Part shown: positions 28,973 through 37,682 of the stretch, piece by piece | How positions within the stretch are numbered: the first letter of the stretch is position 1 | How the letters are laid out: each line of letters opens with the position of its first letter | DNA from: Burkholderiales bacterium | GTDB lineage: Bacteria; Pseudomonadota; Gammaproteobacteria; Burkholderiales; Burkholderiaceae_C | Assembly: GCA_016213325.1 (NCBI GenBank) | Contig: JACRAY010000014.1 | Span: 248,001-312,000, forward strand | Length of the DNA stretch: 64,000 nt | Direction of reading: 5' to 3' | Program-made: the position numbers and the translations under genes | The notes under the pieces: generated by a model | What the model saw: the letters and a program-made list of their open reading frames with translations, nothing else | Database searches by the model: none | Told to the model about the DNA's origin: nothing

Positions 28973-30348
28973 ACCGCATCGTCGTCGCAGATGATGACGC
29001 GGGCATCGCCCGCATCCTGGTCGACAGGCTCAGGGATGCCGGGCATGAAGTGGAGGTCGCGCGCGACGGTGTCGAAGCCCTGCGGCTGGCGGATGGCGCC
29101 GACCTCCTCCTGCTGGACCTGCAGATGCCGCGGATGGACGGCCTGACCGTGCTCGACAGCCTGCGCAGCCTGCCGGGAGCGCCCCTCGTGATCGTCATCA
29201 CGGCGCACGGCGACATGGGCAAGGCGGTACGGGCCATGCGCGCCGGCGCCTATGACTTCATTGCCAAGCCGTTCGACTCCGCCACCGTGCTCCTCGTGGT
29301 GCAGCGGGCGCTGGAGACGCGGCGGCTGAAGGCCCACGTGCACAGCCTGCGCAGCGAGCTGGGGCGAAAGCATCCGTGGGTGCGCGGCACCGACCCCGGC
29401 ATGGCGAAGATCGCGGACATGGTCGAACGTGTGGCGCCGAGCAACGCCAACGTGCTGCTGCTCGGGGAGACCGGGACCGGCAAGGAAGTCATCGCGCGAG
29501 CCCTGCACCTGCGCAGCCATCGCAGCGACCAGCCCTTCGTGGCCGTCAACTGCGCGGTGCTCAAGGGCGAGTTGCTGGAAAGCGAGTTGTTCGGGCATGA
29601 GAAGGGCGCATTCACCGGCGCCGACCGGTCGCGCGCAGGACGCGTGGAAACGGCGCGCGGCGGCACCTTGTTCCTCGACGAGATTGCCGAGATGCCTGCG
29701 CCCTTGCAGGCCAAGCTGCTTCGGCTGCTGCAGGAGAAGGAATATGAGCGCCTGGGCAGCGACCGCACCCTCAAGGCCGACATTCGCGTGGTCGCCGCAA
29801 CGCACCGGGACCTGGGCCAAGAGATTCGCGCAGGCCACTTCAGGGAGGACCTGTACTACCGCCTGAAAGTCATCAGCATCCGCATCCCGCCGCTGCGTGA
29901 GCGGGCGGGGGACATCCTGCAACTGGCCGAGTGGCTGCTCGAACAGCATGCCGCTGACGCGGGGCGTGCGCCGCCCGTGCTGGCCGAGGAAGTGCGCCGG
30001 GCTATGCTGCGCTACGGCTGGCCCGGCAATGTCCGGGAACTGTCGAACGTCATCCAGCGGTGCGTGCTGCTGGCCGGCGACACGGTATCGCTGTGCGACC
30101 TGTCCGAGGAGCTGGTGGGAGGCGTGTTCGGCGATGCCACGCCGGTCGCGAGCACCGAGGACCTGTTCGAGCTGCCCTACAACGAGGCCGTCACTGCGGC
30201 GCGCCGGCTGATCGTGCAGCGGGCGCTGGAGCGTTCCGGCGGCCACCAGACGCGCGCCGCCGAGCAGCTGGGGGTCACGCAGCCGTACCTGTCGCGCCTG
30301 GCCAAACAACTGGGCTTGCGCGCGGAGGACAATCGGGCCGAGCCCTGA
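28969..30348 (+). CDS. NtrC-class sigma-54-dependent response regulator
   Basis: A 459-aa protein: receiver (1-120, Asp50 in L-L-D-L-Q-M-P-R), AAA+ activator with Walker A G-E-T-G-T-G-K-E, the sigma-54 contact loop GAFTGA at 213-218, Walker B F-L-D-E-I, and a C-terminal Fis-type HTH (H-Q-T-R-A-A-E-Q-L-G-V-T-Q-P-Y-L-S-R). It starts at GTG 28969, overlapping the kinase stop. It is the cognate regulator of the adjacent kinase. The only convincing -24/-12 promoter I found nearby, at 27201-27217, is its likely target. Confidence 0.93.
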   Translation: MNRIVVADDDAGIARILVDRLRDAGHEVEVARDGVEALRLADGADLLLLDLQMPRMDGLTVLDSLRSLPGAPLVIVITAHGDMGKAVRAMRAGAYDFIAKPFDSATVLLVVQRALETRRLKAHVHSLRSELGRKHPWVRGTDPGMAKIADMVERVAPSNANVLLLGETGTGKEVIARALHLRSHRSDQPFVAVNCAVLKGELLESELFGHEKGAFTGADRSRAGRVETARGGTLFLDEIAEMPAPLQAKLLRLLQEKEYERLGSDRTLKADIRVVAATHRDLGQEIRAGHFREDLYYRLKVISIRIPPLRERAGDILQLAEWLLEQHAADAGRAPPVLAEEVRRAMLRYGWPGNVRELSNVIQRCVLLAGDTVSLCDLSEELVGGVFGDATPVASTEDLFELPYNEAVTAARRLIVQRALERSGGHQTRAAEQLGVTQPYLSRLAKQLGLRAEDNRAEP

Positions 30349-30363
30349 CGGAAGAAGGACCAA

Positions 30364-30957
30364 GTGCACGAAGTCACCCAATTCACAGGCCAGTTCGCCA
30401 CCGAGCTGATCCACTCGCGGCGCACGGTGCTGCCCAAGCGCCTGGTGGCGCCCGGCCCGCAAGGCGAGCAGCTGCAGCGCATCCTGGAGGCCGCATCGGC
30501 GGCGCCCGACCATGGCGAGCTCGTGCCGTGGCGCTTTGTGCTGGTCGGCGAGCCCATGCGCGCTGCGCTGGGCGACGCTTTTGCCGCGGCGCTGCACGAG
30601 CGCGATCCCGCGGCCGAGCAGCAACAGCAGGAGGAAGCGCGCGAGAAGGCCTTCCGCTCGCCGGTGCTGCTGCTGGCGGTTGCACGCACGAGTGGCGGCG
30701 ATGAAAGCATCCCCGCTTTCGAACGCATCGTGTCCGCCGGCTGCGCCATCCAGAACATGCTGCTGATGGCCACGGCACTGGGCTTCGGATCGGCGCTCAC
30801 CAGTGGCAAGGCCCTGGAGTCCAGGGCCCTGCGCGAGCTGTTCCAGCTGTCGGGCGAGGAGCACGCCCTGTGCTTCCTGAGCTTCGGCACCGTCGGGTCG
30901 ACGCGCAAGCCGCGGGCGCGGCCCGCCGTCGACCAATATGTTTCCGAATTGCAGTGA
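30364..30957 (+). CDS. Nitroreductase-family FMN protein
   Basis: A 197-aa protein of the NfsA/YdjA-type nitroreductase fold. Its N-terminal R-R-T-V-L-P-K and A-A-S-A-A-P-D-H-G-E-L-V-P-W-R-F motif bind FMN phosphate in this family; A-I-Q-N-M-L-L-M-A-T-A-L-G-F-G-S is also conserved. The GTG start at 30364 has AAGGA upstream and lies 15 bp after the response regulator, so it belongs to the two-component operon. The natural substrate is unknown. Confidence 0.85.
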   Translation: MHEVTQFTGQFATELIHSRRTVLPKRLVAPGPQGEQLQRILEAASAAPDHGELVPWRFVLVGEPMRAALGDAFAAALHERDPAAEQQQQEEAREKAFRSPVLLLAVARTSGGDESIPAFERIVSAGCAIQNMLLMATALGFGSALTSGKALESRALRELFQLSGEEHALCFLSFGTVGSTRKPRARPAVDQYVSELQ

Positions 30958-30959
30958 CC

Positions 30960-31463
30960 ATGCCCACCTTCGAGCAACCCTTTGAAATGATGGAAGCGTG
31001 CCACGAGCGCGTGCAGCGCACGCTGGGGCTGTTGCAGCGGCTCGCCGAGCACATGGCGCGGCACGGTGCCGACGACCAGGCGCGGCAGGCGGCGCGCGAC
31101 GTCATGCGCTACTTCGACATGGCGGCGCCCGAGCATCATCGCGACGAGGAACTGCATGTGTTTCCGCCGCTGGTGGCCGAGGGCGATGCGGCCACGCTGC
31201 AGGTGGTGAAGCGGTTGCAGGACGACCACGTGAAGATGGAAAGCGGGTGGGCCGCGGCTCGCGCGGTGCTGGCGCGCATTGCCGAAGGACAGCTGGCGGC
31301 GCTGTCGGACGACGATGCGGCAAAGCTCGCATCGTTCGGCGGGCTCTACGGGCGGCATATCGAGGACGAGGAGAAGATCGCCTATCCGCAGGCTCGCACG
31401 CTGCTCGACGACGCGACGGTCAAGGCGATGGGGGCGGAGATGTCGAAGCGGCGCGGGAATTAA
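30960..31463 (+). CDS. Hemerythrin HHE cation-binding domain protein
   Basis: A 167-aa four-helix protein with the expected metal ligands: M-E-A-C-H-E-R, P-E-H-H-R-D-E-E-L-H, Q-D-D-H-V-K-M and G-R-H-I-E-D-E-E. Such di-iron proteins bind O2 or NO, or protect iron centres. The ATG lies 2 bases after the nitroreductase stop. It closes the operon DUF4395-kinase-regulator-nitroreductase-hemerythrin, adding to the redox or nitrosative-stress flavour of the island. Confidence 0.88.
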   Translation: MPTFEQPFEMMEACHERVQRTLGLLQRLAEHMARHGADDQARQAARDVMRYFDMAAPEHHRDEELHVFPPLVAEGDAATLQVVKRLQDDHVKMESGWAAARAVLARIAEGQLAALSDDDAAKLASFGGLYGRHIEDEEKIAYPQARTLLDDATVKAMGAEMSKRRGN

Positions 31464-31496
31464 TCCGCATCTGACCCCAATTGTTTGACGGGGTTA
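31458..31496. repeat. AATTAATCCGCATCTGACCCC-type repeat-like segment
   Basis: The 30-bp gap between the convergent hemerythrin and acyl-CoA dehydrogenase genes reads TAATCCGCATCTGACCCCAA, then a complementary GGGGT. This resembles short sequences recalled at the edges of REP-associated transposase elements. A weak hairpin (ACCCC/GGGGT, 10-nt loop) is possible but lacks a T-run. Confidence 0.35.
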
Positions 31497-32771
31497 ACGG
31501 ATGCGCGGGGGCGTGGAGAGCTGGTCCGGGGTGGTGAAGTAGGCGGCAGTCGAGCCGCGGCGGGCGCGGGCGCGCTCGAGTTCGTAACGGGCCACCGTGC
31601 GCAAGTGCACTTCGTCGGGGCCGTCCATGAAGCGCAGCGCGCGGCCCCAGGTCCACAGCCACGCCAGCGGCGTGTCGGGCGACAGGCCCATGGCGCCGAA
31701 GACCTGCATCGCACGGTCCACCACCTGCACCTGCAGCCGCGCCGCCACCACCTTGATGGCTGCGACCTGCGCACGCAGGTCGTCGGGCGGCTCCGGCTGG
31801 TCGAGCGACCACGCGGCCCGCAGCACCAGCAGCCGCGCCTGGTCGATCTCCAGCCGCGACTGCGCGATCCACTCCTGCACGTTGGCCTGCTCGGACAGGT
31901 AATGGCCGAAGGTGCGGCGCTCCAGCGCCCGCTCGCAGGCCAGCTCCAGCGCCAGTTCGCACTGGCCGATGGTGCGCATGCAATGGTGCACGCGCCCCGG
32001 GCCCAGGCGCGACTGCGCCAGCACGAACCCCTGCCCCCACTCGCCCAGCAGGTTGGCACGCGGCACGCGCACGTTACGCAGCGTGATCTCGCAATGCCCC
32101 TCCAGCGCCTCGTGCTGCATGATGGCGATGTTGCGCACGCGCGTGACGCCCGGCGCATCGGCGGGCACCAGCACGATGCTGTGGCCGCCGTGGCGGGTGG
32201 CCGGGTCGGCATCTTCATTGCGCGCCATCACCACCAGCAGCCGGCAGTTGGGGTGCGCCGCACCCGTGATGAACCACTTGCGGCCGTTCAGCACCAGCTC
32301 TTCGCCGTCGCAGCGCACCGATGTCTGCAGGTTGGTCGGGTCGGAAGACGCAACGTCGGGCTCGGACATGGCGAAGGCCGAACGGATGCGGCCCTCCAGC
32401 AGCGGCACCAGCCACTGCTCGCGCTGGGCCTCGGTTGCATGCAGCTGCAGCAGTTCCATGTTGCCGCTGTCGGGCGCGCTGCAGTTGAACACTTCGGCCG
32501 ACCACGGCAGGCGCCCGATGGTCTCGGCCAGCGGGGCATAGTCCAGGTTCGACAGGCGCGTGCCCGGCTCACCCGGTGCCAGCCGCGGCAGGCACAGGTT
32601 CCACAGGCCTTCGCCGCGCGCCAGCGCCTTCAGGTCTTCGACGAAGGCGGGGAACTCGCCGCGAGCGGCGCTGGCGTGCCAGGCCGCGTTGTACGGCAGC
32701 ACGAACAGGTCTATGAAGGCGGCAATGCGGTTGCGCCACTCGACCGCGACGGGCGACGGCTGGAAGTCCAT
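31494..32771 (-). CDS. Acyl-CoA dehydrogenase
   Basis: A 425-aa FAD enzyme of the ACAD10/11-like type, longer than classical short-chain enzymes. It has the FAD/substrate motif F-A-M-S-E-P-D-V-A-S-S-D-P-T-N and the C-terminal segment Q-V-F-G-A-M-G-L-S-P-D-T-P-L, followed by G-P-D-E-V-H. It catalyses alpha-beta dehydrogenation of an acyl-CoA with electrons passing to ETF; chain length cannot be told. It is monocistronic. A TGACGTTCGTCA palindrome lies 35 bp upstream of the ATG. Confidence 0.9.
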   Translation of the reverse strand: MDFQPSPVAVEWRNRIAAFIDLFVLPYNAAWHASAARGEFPAFVEDLKALARGEGLWNLCLPRLAPGEPGTRLSNLDYAPLAETIGRLPWSAEVFNCSAPDSGNMELLQLHATEAQREQWLVPLLEGRIRSAFAMSEPDVASSDPTNLQTSVRCDGEELVLNGRKWFITGAAHPNCRLLVVMARNEDADPATRHGGHSIVLVPADAPGVTRVRNIAIMQHEALEGHCEITLRNVRVPRANLLGEWGQGFVLAQSRLGPGRVHHCMRTIGQCELALELACERALERRTFGHYLSEQANVQEWIAQSRLEIDQARLLVLRAAWSLDQPEPPDDLRAQVAAIKVVAARLQVQVVDRAMQVFGAMGLSPDTPLAWLWTWGRALRFMDGPDEVHLRTVARYELERARARRGSTAAYFTTPDQLSTPPRIR

Positions 32772-32814
32772 GGCCGACGATAGGCCGCTCGCCGCGGCCG
32801 GACCATGACGTTCG

Positions 32815-33174
32815 TCAAGCGGCCGGGTCGTGGTGGGCGACTTGCAGGCACTTCCGGCGCAGGGTCAGGGCGGCGCGCCGCTGCTCGGAACGCAGGTGCT
32901 CGATGCCGGGCCCGTCGGAGCGGCCCTGCTGCACGCGCCACAGGCCATGCAACAGCTCGAAGTGCCTGATCAGCAGTTCGACCCAGCACACGGACACTTG
33001 CGGCACGGTTGAAGCGTACATGCGCATCTCGTCGAGCTGCCGGCCGAGCTCCTGGTACTGGTCGGGGTCGGCGTGCGTGGCAACCAGCTGCTCCAGCTGC
33101 GAGTCGTACACGTCAACGGCATCGGCGAGCTGAAGCGCAATGGTGGACCGGGCCAGGTTGTCGGAGACGGACAT
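32815..33174 (-). CDS. Hypothetical protein, 119 aa
   Basis: Not recognised. A soluble, probably all-helical protein (S-T-I-A-L-Q-L-A-D-A-V-D-V-Y-D-S-Q-L-E-Q-L near the start, R-H-F-E-L-L-H-G-L-W-R-V in the middle), ending in a basic helix. There is no signal peptide or TM segment. It diverges from the cheB-type gene across a 94-bp gap, and codon use is like the neighbours. The helical content and position beside a methylesterase gene are the only hints of function. Confidence 0.65.
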   Translation of the reverse strand: MSVSDNLARSTIALQLADAVDVYDSQLEQLVATHADPDQYQELGRQLDEMRMYASTVPQVSVCWVELLIRHFELLHGLWRVQQGRSDGPGIEHLRSEQRRAALTLRRKCLQVAHHDPAA

Positions 33175-33268
33175 GGAGATGACCAGTCTAGCCTGCCTCG
33201 ACCGCCACATGCAACACAACTTCCCCCTGTCCGACAAGAGGCTGCCCTCGTGGCGCGCACAATGGAGC

Positions 33269-33841
33269 ATGGGCACACGTGGCAGCCAGGTCGTGGTCAT
33301 CGGCGCATCCGCTGGCGGCGTCGCGGCGCTGCTGGAAATATGCGCGGCGCTGCCCCCGTTCTTCCCGGCGCCCATCTGCGTGGTGCAGCACGTCGGCAGC
33401 CAGCCGAGCATGCTGCCCGAGCTCATGCGGCATCGCGGCCCCAATCATGCAATGCACGGTGCCGAAGGCCTGAAACTCGCCACTGGCACGATCTACGTGG
33501 CGCCGCCGGACCAGCACATGCTGCTGGACGGCGACCGCATCCGCCTGGCTCACGGGCCCAAGGAGAACCACGCGCGCCCCGCCATAGACCCGCTGTTCCG
33601 CTCCGCCGCGCTCAGCTGGGGTCCGCGCGTGATCGGCGTGATCCTGACGGGCCTCATGGACGACGGCAGCGCCGGCCTGGCGGACATCCGGGCCGGCGGG
33701 GGCACCACGATCGTGCAGGACCCCACGACGGCGGCGGAGCCCGAGATGCCAGGGAGCGCCTTGCGCAACGTGGCCGTGGATCATTGCGTGCCGCTGGCTG
33801 CCATCCCCGGCCTGCTCGCACGCCTGGCCGGGATGGCGTAG
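33269..33841 (+). CDS. Free-standing CheB-type protein-glutamate methylesterase
   Basis: A 190-aa CheB catalytic domain without a receiver. The triad is visible: Ser14 in G-A-S-A-G-G, His in V-Q-H-V-G, and Asp in L-T-G-L-M-D-D-G-S-A-G. I chose ATG 33269 because the family begins directly with V-V-V-I-G-A-S-A-G-G; an ATG at 33208 is also in frame. No chemotaxis genes are nearby. It sits 63 bp upstream of a CheB-CheR fusion and probably acts in the same non-chemotaxis signalling pathway. Confidence 0.85.
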   Translation: MGTRGSQVVVIGASAGGVAALLEICAALPPFFPAPICVVQHVGSQPSMLPELMRHRGPNHAMHGAEGLKLATGTIYVAPPDQHMLLDGDRIRLAHGPKENHARPAIDPLFRSAALSWGPRVIGVILTGLMDDGSAGLADIRAGGGTTIVQDPTTAAEPEMPGSALRNVAVDHCVPLAAIPGLLARLAGMA

Positions 33842-33904
33842 GAGCCGGTGGCGGTCGCGGACGGGCCCGGGTAGAAAGCATAATCGTCCCATCGAAGGAC
33901 CTCC

Positions 33905-36900
33905 ATGGCGGAAGCTGGCACACCGGACACGACGCAACAGGACCTGGCCCAGCAGATCGACGACCTCGTACCCAGCTACGGCTACGCCAAGGTGCCGGTC
34001 GTCGGGCTCGGCGGTTCGGCCGGCAGCATCGAGGCGCTGCAGGCCTTCTTCGGCACCATGCCGTTGCAGTCGCAGCTGGCCTTCGTGGTCGTGATCCACC
34101 TCTCGCCGGGTCACGACAGCGTGCTGTCCGAAGTGCTGCAACGCTGCACGAACATGCCGGTGATTCGCGTGCACCACGAACTGGCGGTCGAGGCAGGCAA
34201 GGTCTACGTGATTCCGCCGGCCTGCATGCTGCAGTGGGTCGACGGACGCCTGCGCGTGCTGGAAGGGCGCCGCGATGGTGCACGGCAGACCGCGGTCGAC
34301 GTGTTCTTCCGCAGCCTGGCAGACAGCCACGGCCCGCACGCAGCCGCCGTCGTGCTGTCGGGCATGGACGGCGATGGGGCCGTCGGCATCCGGCGCATCA
34401 AGGAACGCGGCGGGCTCACGATCGCCCAGGACCCGGAGGAAGCCGCCCACGCGGGGATGCCGCGCCACGCGGTGGATACCGGCATGGTCGACTGGGTGCT
34501 GCCGGTGCGCGACATGCCGCAGCGGCTGCTCGCCTACTTCCGGCTCGAGAAGGCCCTGGACCTGCCGCCCGAGCAGCCGGAAGAAGTCCCGCCGGATGTC
34601 GATGCCGAGCTGCGAGATGTGCTGGGCTTCGTGCGCACGCGCACCGGCCGCGACTTCTCCAACTACAAGCGCGCCACCGTGCTGCGCCGCGTCGCCCGCC
34701 GGATGCAGGTCAACGGCGTGGACAACCTGCCCGCCTACCTGAACGTGCTGCGCACGCGCGGCGGCGAATGCGCGTCGCTGGTGCAGGACCTGCTGATCAG
34801 CGTCACCAACTTCTTCCGCGACCCCGACTACTTCGAGGCGCTGCGCCAGCAGGTGCCTGCGCTGTTCGAGGGCAAGGGGCCGGACAACGCCCTGCGCGTG
34901 TGGGTGATGGCCTGTGCCACCGGCGAAGAGGCGTACAGCATCGCGATGCTGCTCAGTGAATACGCGCGCGGGCTCGAGGCGCCGCCGGCGATCCAGCTGT
35001 TCGCCACCGACCTCGATGGCAGCGCCATCCAGGCTGCTCGCGACGGCCTCTATCCGCACGCCATCGCGGCGGACGTGAGCGACGAGCGGCTGCGCCGCTT
35101 CTTCACGCACGAGCACCGCGGCTGGCGGGTGCGGCGCGAACTGCGCGAACTGGTGCTGTTCGCCGTGCACGACGTTCTGAAGCACCCGCCGTTTTCGCAT
35201 ATCGACCTGCTGAGCTGCCGCAACCTGCTGATCTACCTGACGCGCGAAGCGCAGGCACGCGTGCTGCGCACCGCACACTTCGCGCTGGTGCCCGGCGGCA
35301 AGCTGTTCCTGGGCGCGTCCGAATCGGCCGAAGACCACGGGAAGCTGTTCAAGGTGGTCGACAAGAAGCACCGCATCTTCGCGCAGCGGCCGGCACCGCG
35401 CGGCGGCATGCCCCTGCCGGGTGCGGGCGGCATGCTGCAGATGACGGTTCCGGCGCAGCAGGCGCTGCGCGAGGGCACGGTCATCAGCACCCTGGCTGCC
35501 ACGCTGAAGGGACCTCCGGGCCTGCGCGGCGCTGACGGGTTGGCGCGCCCGGCGTCGTGGGGCGAACTGCACCTGCGGCTGCTGGAACTGGTAGGGCCGC
35601 CTTCGGTGCTGGTGGACAGCTCGTACGAGATCGTCCACCTGTCGCCGACGGCGGGGCGCTTCCTGCAGCTGGCGGGCGGCGAGCCGAGCCGCAACCTGCT
35701 GCACAGCGTGCAGCCCGCCCTGCGCATCGAGCTGCGCGCCGCCCTGTACCGGGCGTCGCAGACGAACGCGCCGGCGGAAGCGCCGGCGGTGCGGCTGGAG
35801 GTGGGCGGCACGCCGATGACGGTGGCGCCGCACGTGGTGCCGCTGCGGGAGGCCGACTACGACCTGTTCCTGGTGCTGTTCCGCTCGCAGGCCGGCGAAG
35901 CGCCCGAGGGTTCAGTGGCACCGCACGCAGACCCGCTCGCGCGGCAGCTCGACCGCGAAATCGACCGGCTCAAGTCACAGCTGCGCGACACCGTGGAGCA
36001 GTACGAAACCTCCACCGAGGAGCTGAAGGCGAGCAACGAGGAGCTGCAGGCGATGAACGAGGAACTGCGCGCCGCCACCGAGGAGCTGGAAACGAGCCGC
36101 GAGGAGCTGCAGTCGATCAACGAGGAGCTCACCACCGTCAACCACGAGCTGAAGGGCAACGTCGACCAGCTCAGCACCGCCAACAGCGACCTGCAGAACC
36201 TGATGGACGCCACGGCGATAGCGACCATCTTCCTCGACCGCGACCTGCGCATCATGCGCTACACGCCCGCTGCGGTGGACCTGTTCAACCTGATCCCCGG
36301 CGACATCGGCCGGCCGCTCACCGACATGGCCAACCAGGTCGACTACCCCGGACTGGGCGCCGACGCGCAGCGGGTGCTGGAGCGGCTGGTGCCGGTGGAG
36401 CGCGAGGTGGGCCGCAACGGCGACAGCTGGTTCCTGGCGCGGCTGATGCCCTACCGCACCATGGACGACCGCATCGCGGGCGTGGTGGTGACCCTGGTCG
36501 ACATCACCGAGCGCAAGCGCGCCGAGGAGCTGCGGCTGTGGCTGTCGGCGGTGGTGAATTCGAGCACCGACGCGATCGTCAGCTTCTCGCTGGACGCCAC
36601 CATCCTCAGCTGGAACGGCGGCGCCGAGCGGCTGTTCGGTTACACGGCCGCCGAGGCGATCGGCCGGCCGCTGGCCATGCTCGCGCCCGGCCGCGAGGCG
36701 GAGCAGCAGCGCCTGCTGGCTGAAGTCGCGGCCGGGCGCAACGTGGAGTACCTCGAATCGGTGCGGCGCCGCGCGGACGGCAGCGACGTCCACGTCGCCG
36801 TATCGGCGTCGCCGATCCGCGATACCTCGGGCGGCATCGTCGCCGGGACCGCGATGGTGCGCGACATCACGGCCCAGCGCGCGGCCGCCGAGGCGCTGCG

Positions 36901-37261
36901 CACCAGCGAGGAGCGGCTGCGCATGCTGGTGGACCACGCGGTCGACTATGCGATCTTCTCCACCGACCTGCAGCGGCAGGTGACGTTGTGGAACACCGGC
37001 GCCGAGCGCCTGCTGGGCTACGCGCAGCAGGAGGTAGTAGGCCGGCCGGCGGACTTCATCTTCACGCCCGAGGACCGCGCGGCCGGCGCGCCCGAAGCCG
37101 AGGCGCGCACTGCGCTGGAAAACGGCCGCGCCACCGACGACCGGCTGCACCTTCGCAAGGATGGCTCGCGGTTCCAGGGCAGCGGGGTCATGATGGTGAT
37201 GCGCGACCCGGCCGGCGAGCCGGCCGGCTTCGTGAAGATCCTGCGGGACCTGACGGCGTGA
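33905..37261 (+). CDS. CheB-CheR-PAS fusion signalling protein lacking a kinase domain
   Basis: An 1118-aa protein: CheB methylesterase (about 25-215, G-G-S-A-G-S, V-I-H-L-S-P-G-H, L-S-G-M-D-G-D-G), CheR methyltransferase (about 235-500, A-C-A-T-G-E-E-A-Y-S and L-S-C-R-N-L-L-I-Y), then a long coiled coil of repeated E-E-L units (about 685-760). Three PAS/PAC modules follow (about 765-1118). Related proteins usually end in a HisKA_2/HWE kinase, but here the last PAS ends the protein at TGA 37261 and the next gene starts 14 bp later. There is no frameshifted kinase remnant. Output must be through methylation or a partner kinase. Confidence 0.9.
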   Translation: MAEAGTPDTTQQDLAQQIDDLVPSYGYAKVPVVGLGGSAGSIEALQAFFGTMPLQSQLAFVVVIHLSPGHDSVLSEVLQRCTNMPVIRVHHELAVEAGKVYVIPPACMLQWVDGRLRVLEGRRDGARQTAVDVFFRSLADSHGPHAAAVVLSGMDGDGAVGIRRIKERGGLTIAQDPEEAAHAGMPRHAVDTGMVDWVLPVRDMPQRLLAYFRLEKALDLPPEQPEEVPPDVDAELRDVLGFVRTRTGRDFSNYKRATVLRRVARRMQVNGVDNLPAYLNVLRTRGGECASLVQDLLISVTNFFRDPDYFEALRQQVPALFEGKGPDNALRVWVMACATGEEAYSIAMLLSEYARGLEAPPAIQLFATDLDGSAIQAARDGLYPHAIAADVSDERLRRFFTHEHRGWRVRRELRELVLFAVHDVLKHPPFSHIDLLSCRNLLIYLTREAQARVLRTAHFALVPGGKLFLGASESAEDHGKLFKVVDKKHRIFAQRPAPRGGMPLPGAGGMLQMTVPAQQALREGTVISTLAATLKGPPGLRGADGLARPASWGELHLRLLELVGPPSVLVDSSYEIVHLSPTAGRFLQLAGGEPSRNLLHSVQPALRIELRAALYRASQTNAPAEAPAVRLEVGGTPMTVAPHVVPLREADYDLFLVLFRSQAGEAPEGSVAPHADPLARQLDREIDRLKSQLRDTVEQYETSTEELKASNEELQAMNEELRAATEELETSREELQSINEELTTVNHELKGNVDQLSTANSDLQNLMDATAIATIFLDRDLRIMRYTPAAVDLFNLIPGDIGRPLTDMANQVDYPGLGADAQRVLERLVPVEREVGRNGDSWFLARLMPYRTMDDRIAGVVVTLVDITERKRAEELRLWLSAVVNSSTDAIVSFSLDATILSWNGGAERLFGYTAAEAIGRPLAMLAPGREAEQQRLLAEVAAGRNVEYLESVRRRADGSDVHVAVSASPIRDTSGGIVAGTAMVRDITAQRAAAEALRTSEERLRMLVDHAVDYAIFSTDLQRQVTLWNTGAERLLGYAQQEVVGRPADFIFTPEDRAAGAPEAEARTALENGRATDDRLHLRKDGSRFQGSGVMMVMRDPAGEPAGFVKILRDLTA

Positions 37262-37274
37262 CGGGCGCGCCGCG

Positions 37275-37682
37275 TTACAGCAGCGCCAGCGTGCGCGCGT
37301 CCGGCTGGCCCTGGTAGAAGCGCGCCAGGCACTGCGCGAACACCGCCTCTTGCGGTGCTGCCGCCTGGAACAGGGTCATGCACGACCTGAACTTCATATC
37401 GTCGGGTGAACCCATCACGCGGTGGATGTCGTCGTCGGGCTGTGCAAGCAGCAGCTGCGCGCACTCCTTCAGGCGCGGCCCCAGCACCGGGTGCGCCAGG
37501 TAAGCCCGGGCCTCATCCAGCGACGCGATCGCATAGCGCTGCGCCATCGCGCTGGTGCCCAGGCCGGCGAGCTGCGGGAACACGAACCACATCCAGTGCG
37601 TGCGCTTGCGCCCCGCGGCCAGCTCGGCGCGCACCGCTTCGAGCACCGGCTCCTGCGCCGTGACGAAGCGATCCAGGTTCAT
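37275..37682 (-). CDS. DUF1810 family protein
   Basis: A 135-aa protein with the DUF1810 features T-H-W-M-W-F-V-F-P-Q-L-A-G-L-G and S-P-D-D-M-K-F-R-S-C-M-T-L-F. The function is unknown; members resemble E. coli YbiA-neighbour proteins only in being small and soluble. ATG 37682 overlaps the matB stop, making it the last gene of the malonate operon, possibly just by read-through. Confidence 0.88.
   Translation of the reverse strand: MNLDRFVTAQEPVLEAVRAELAAGRKRTHWMWFVFPQLAGLGTSAMAQRYAIASLDEARAYLAHPVLGPRLKECAQLLLAQPDDDIHRVMGSPDDMKFRSCMTLFQAAAPQEAVFAQCLARFYQGQPDARTLALL

Noticed and set aside
37262-37682. Frameshifted kinase domain after the CheB-CheR-PAS gene
   Set aside because: All frames after 37261 were considered; the sequence encodes DUF1810 and then matB on the minus strand, with no HisKA or HATPase motifs.
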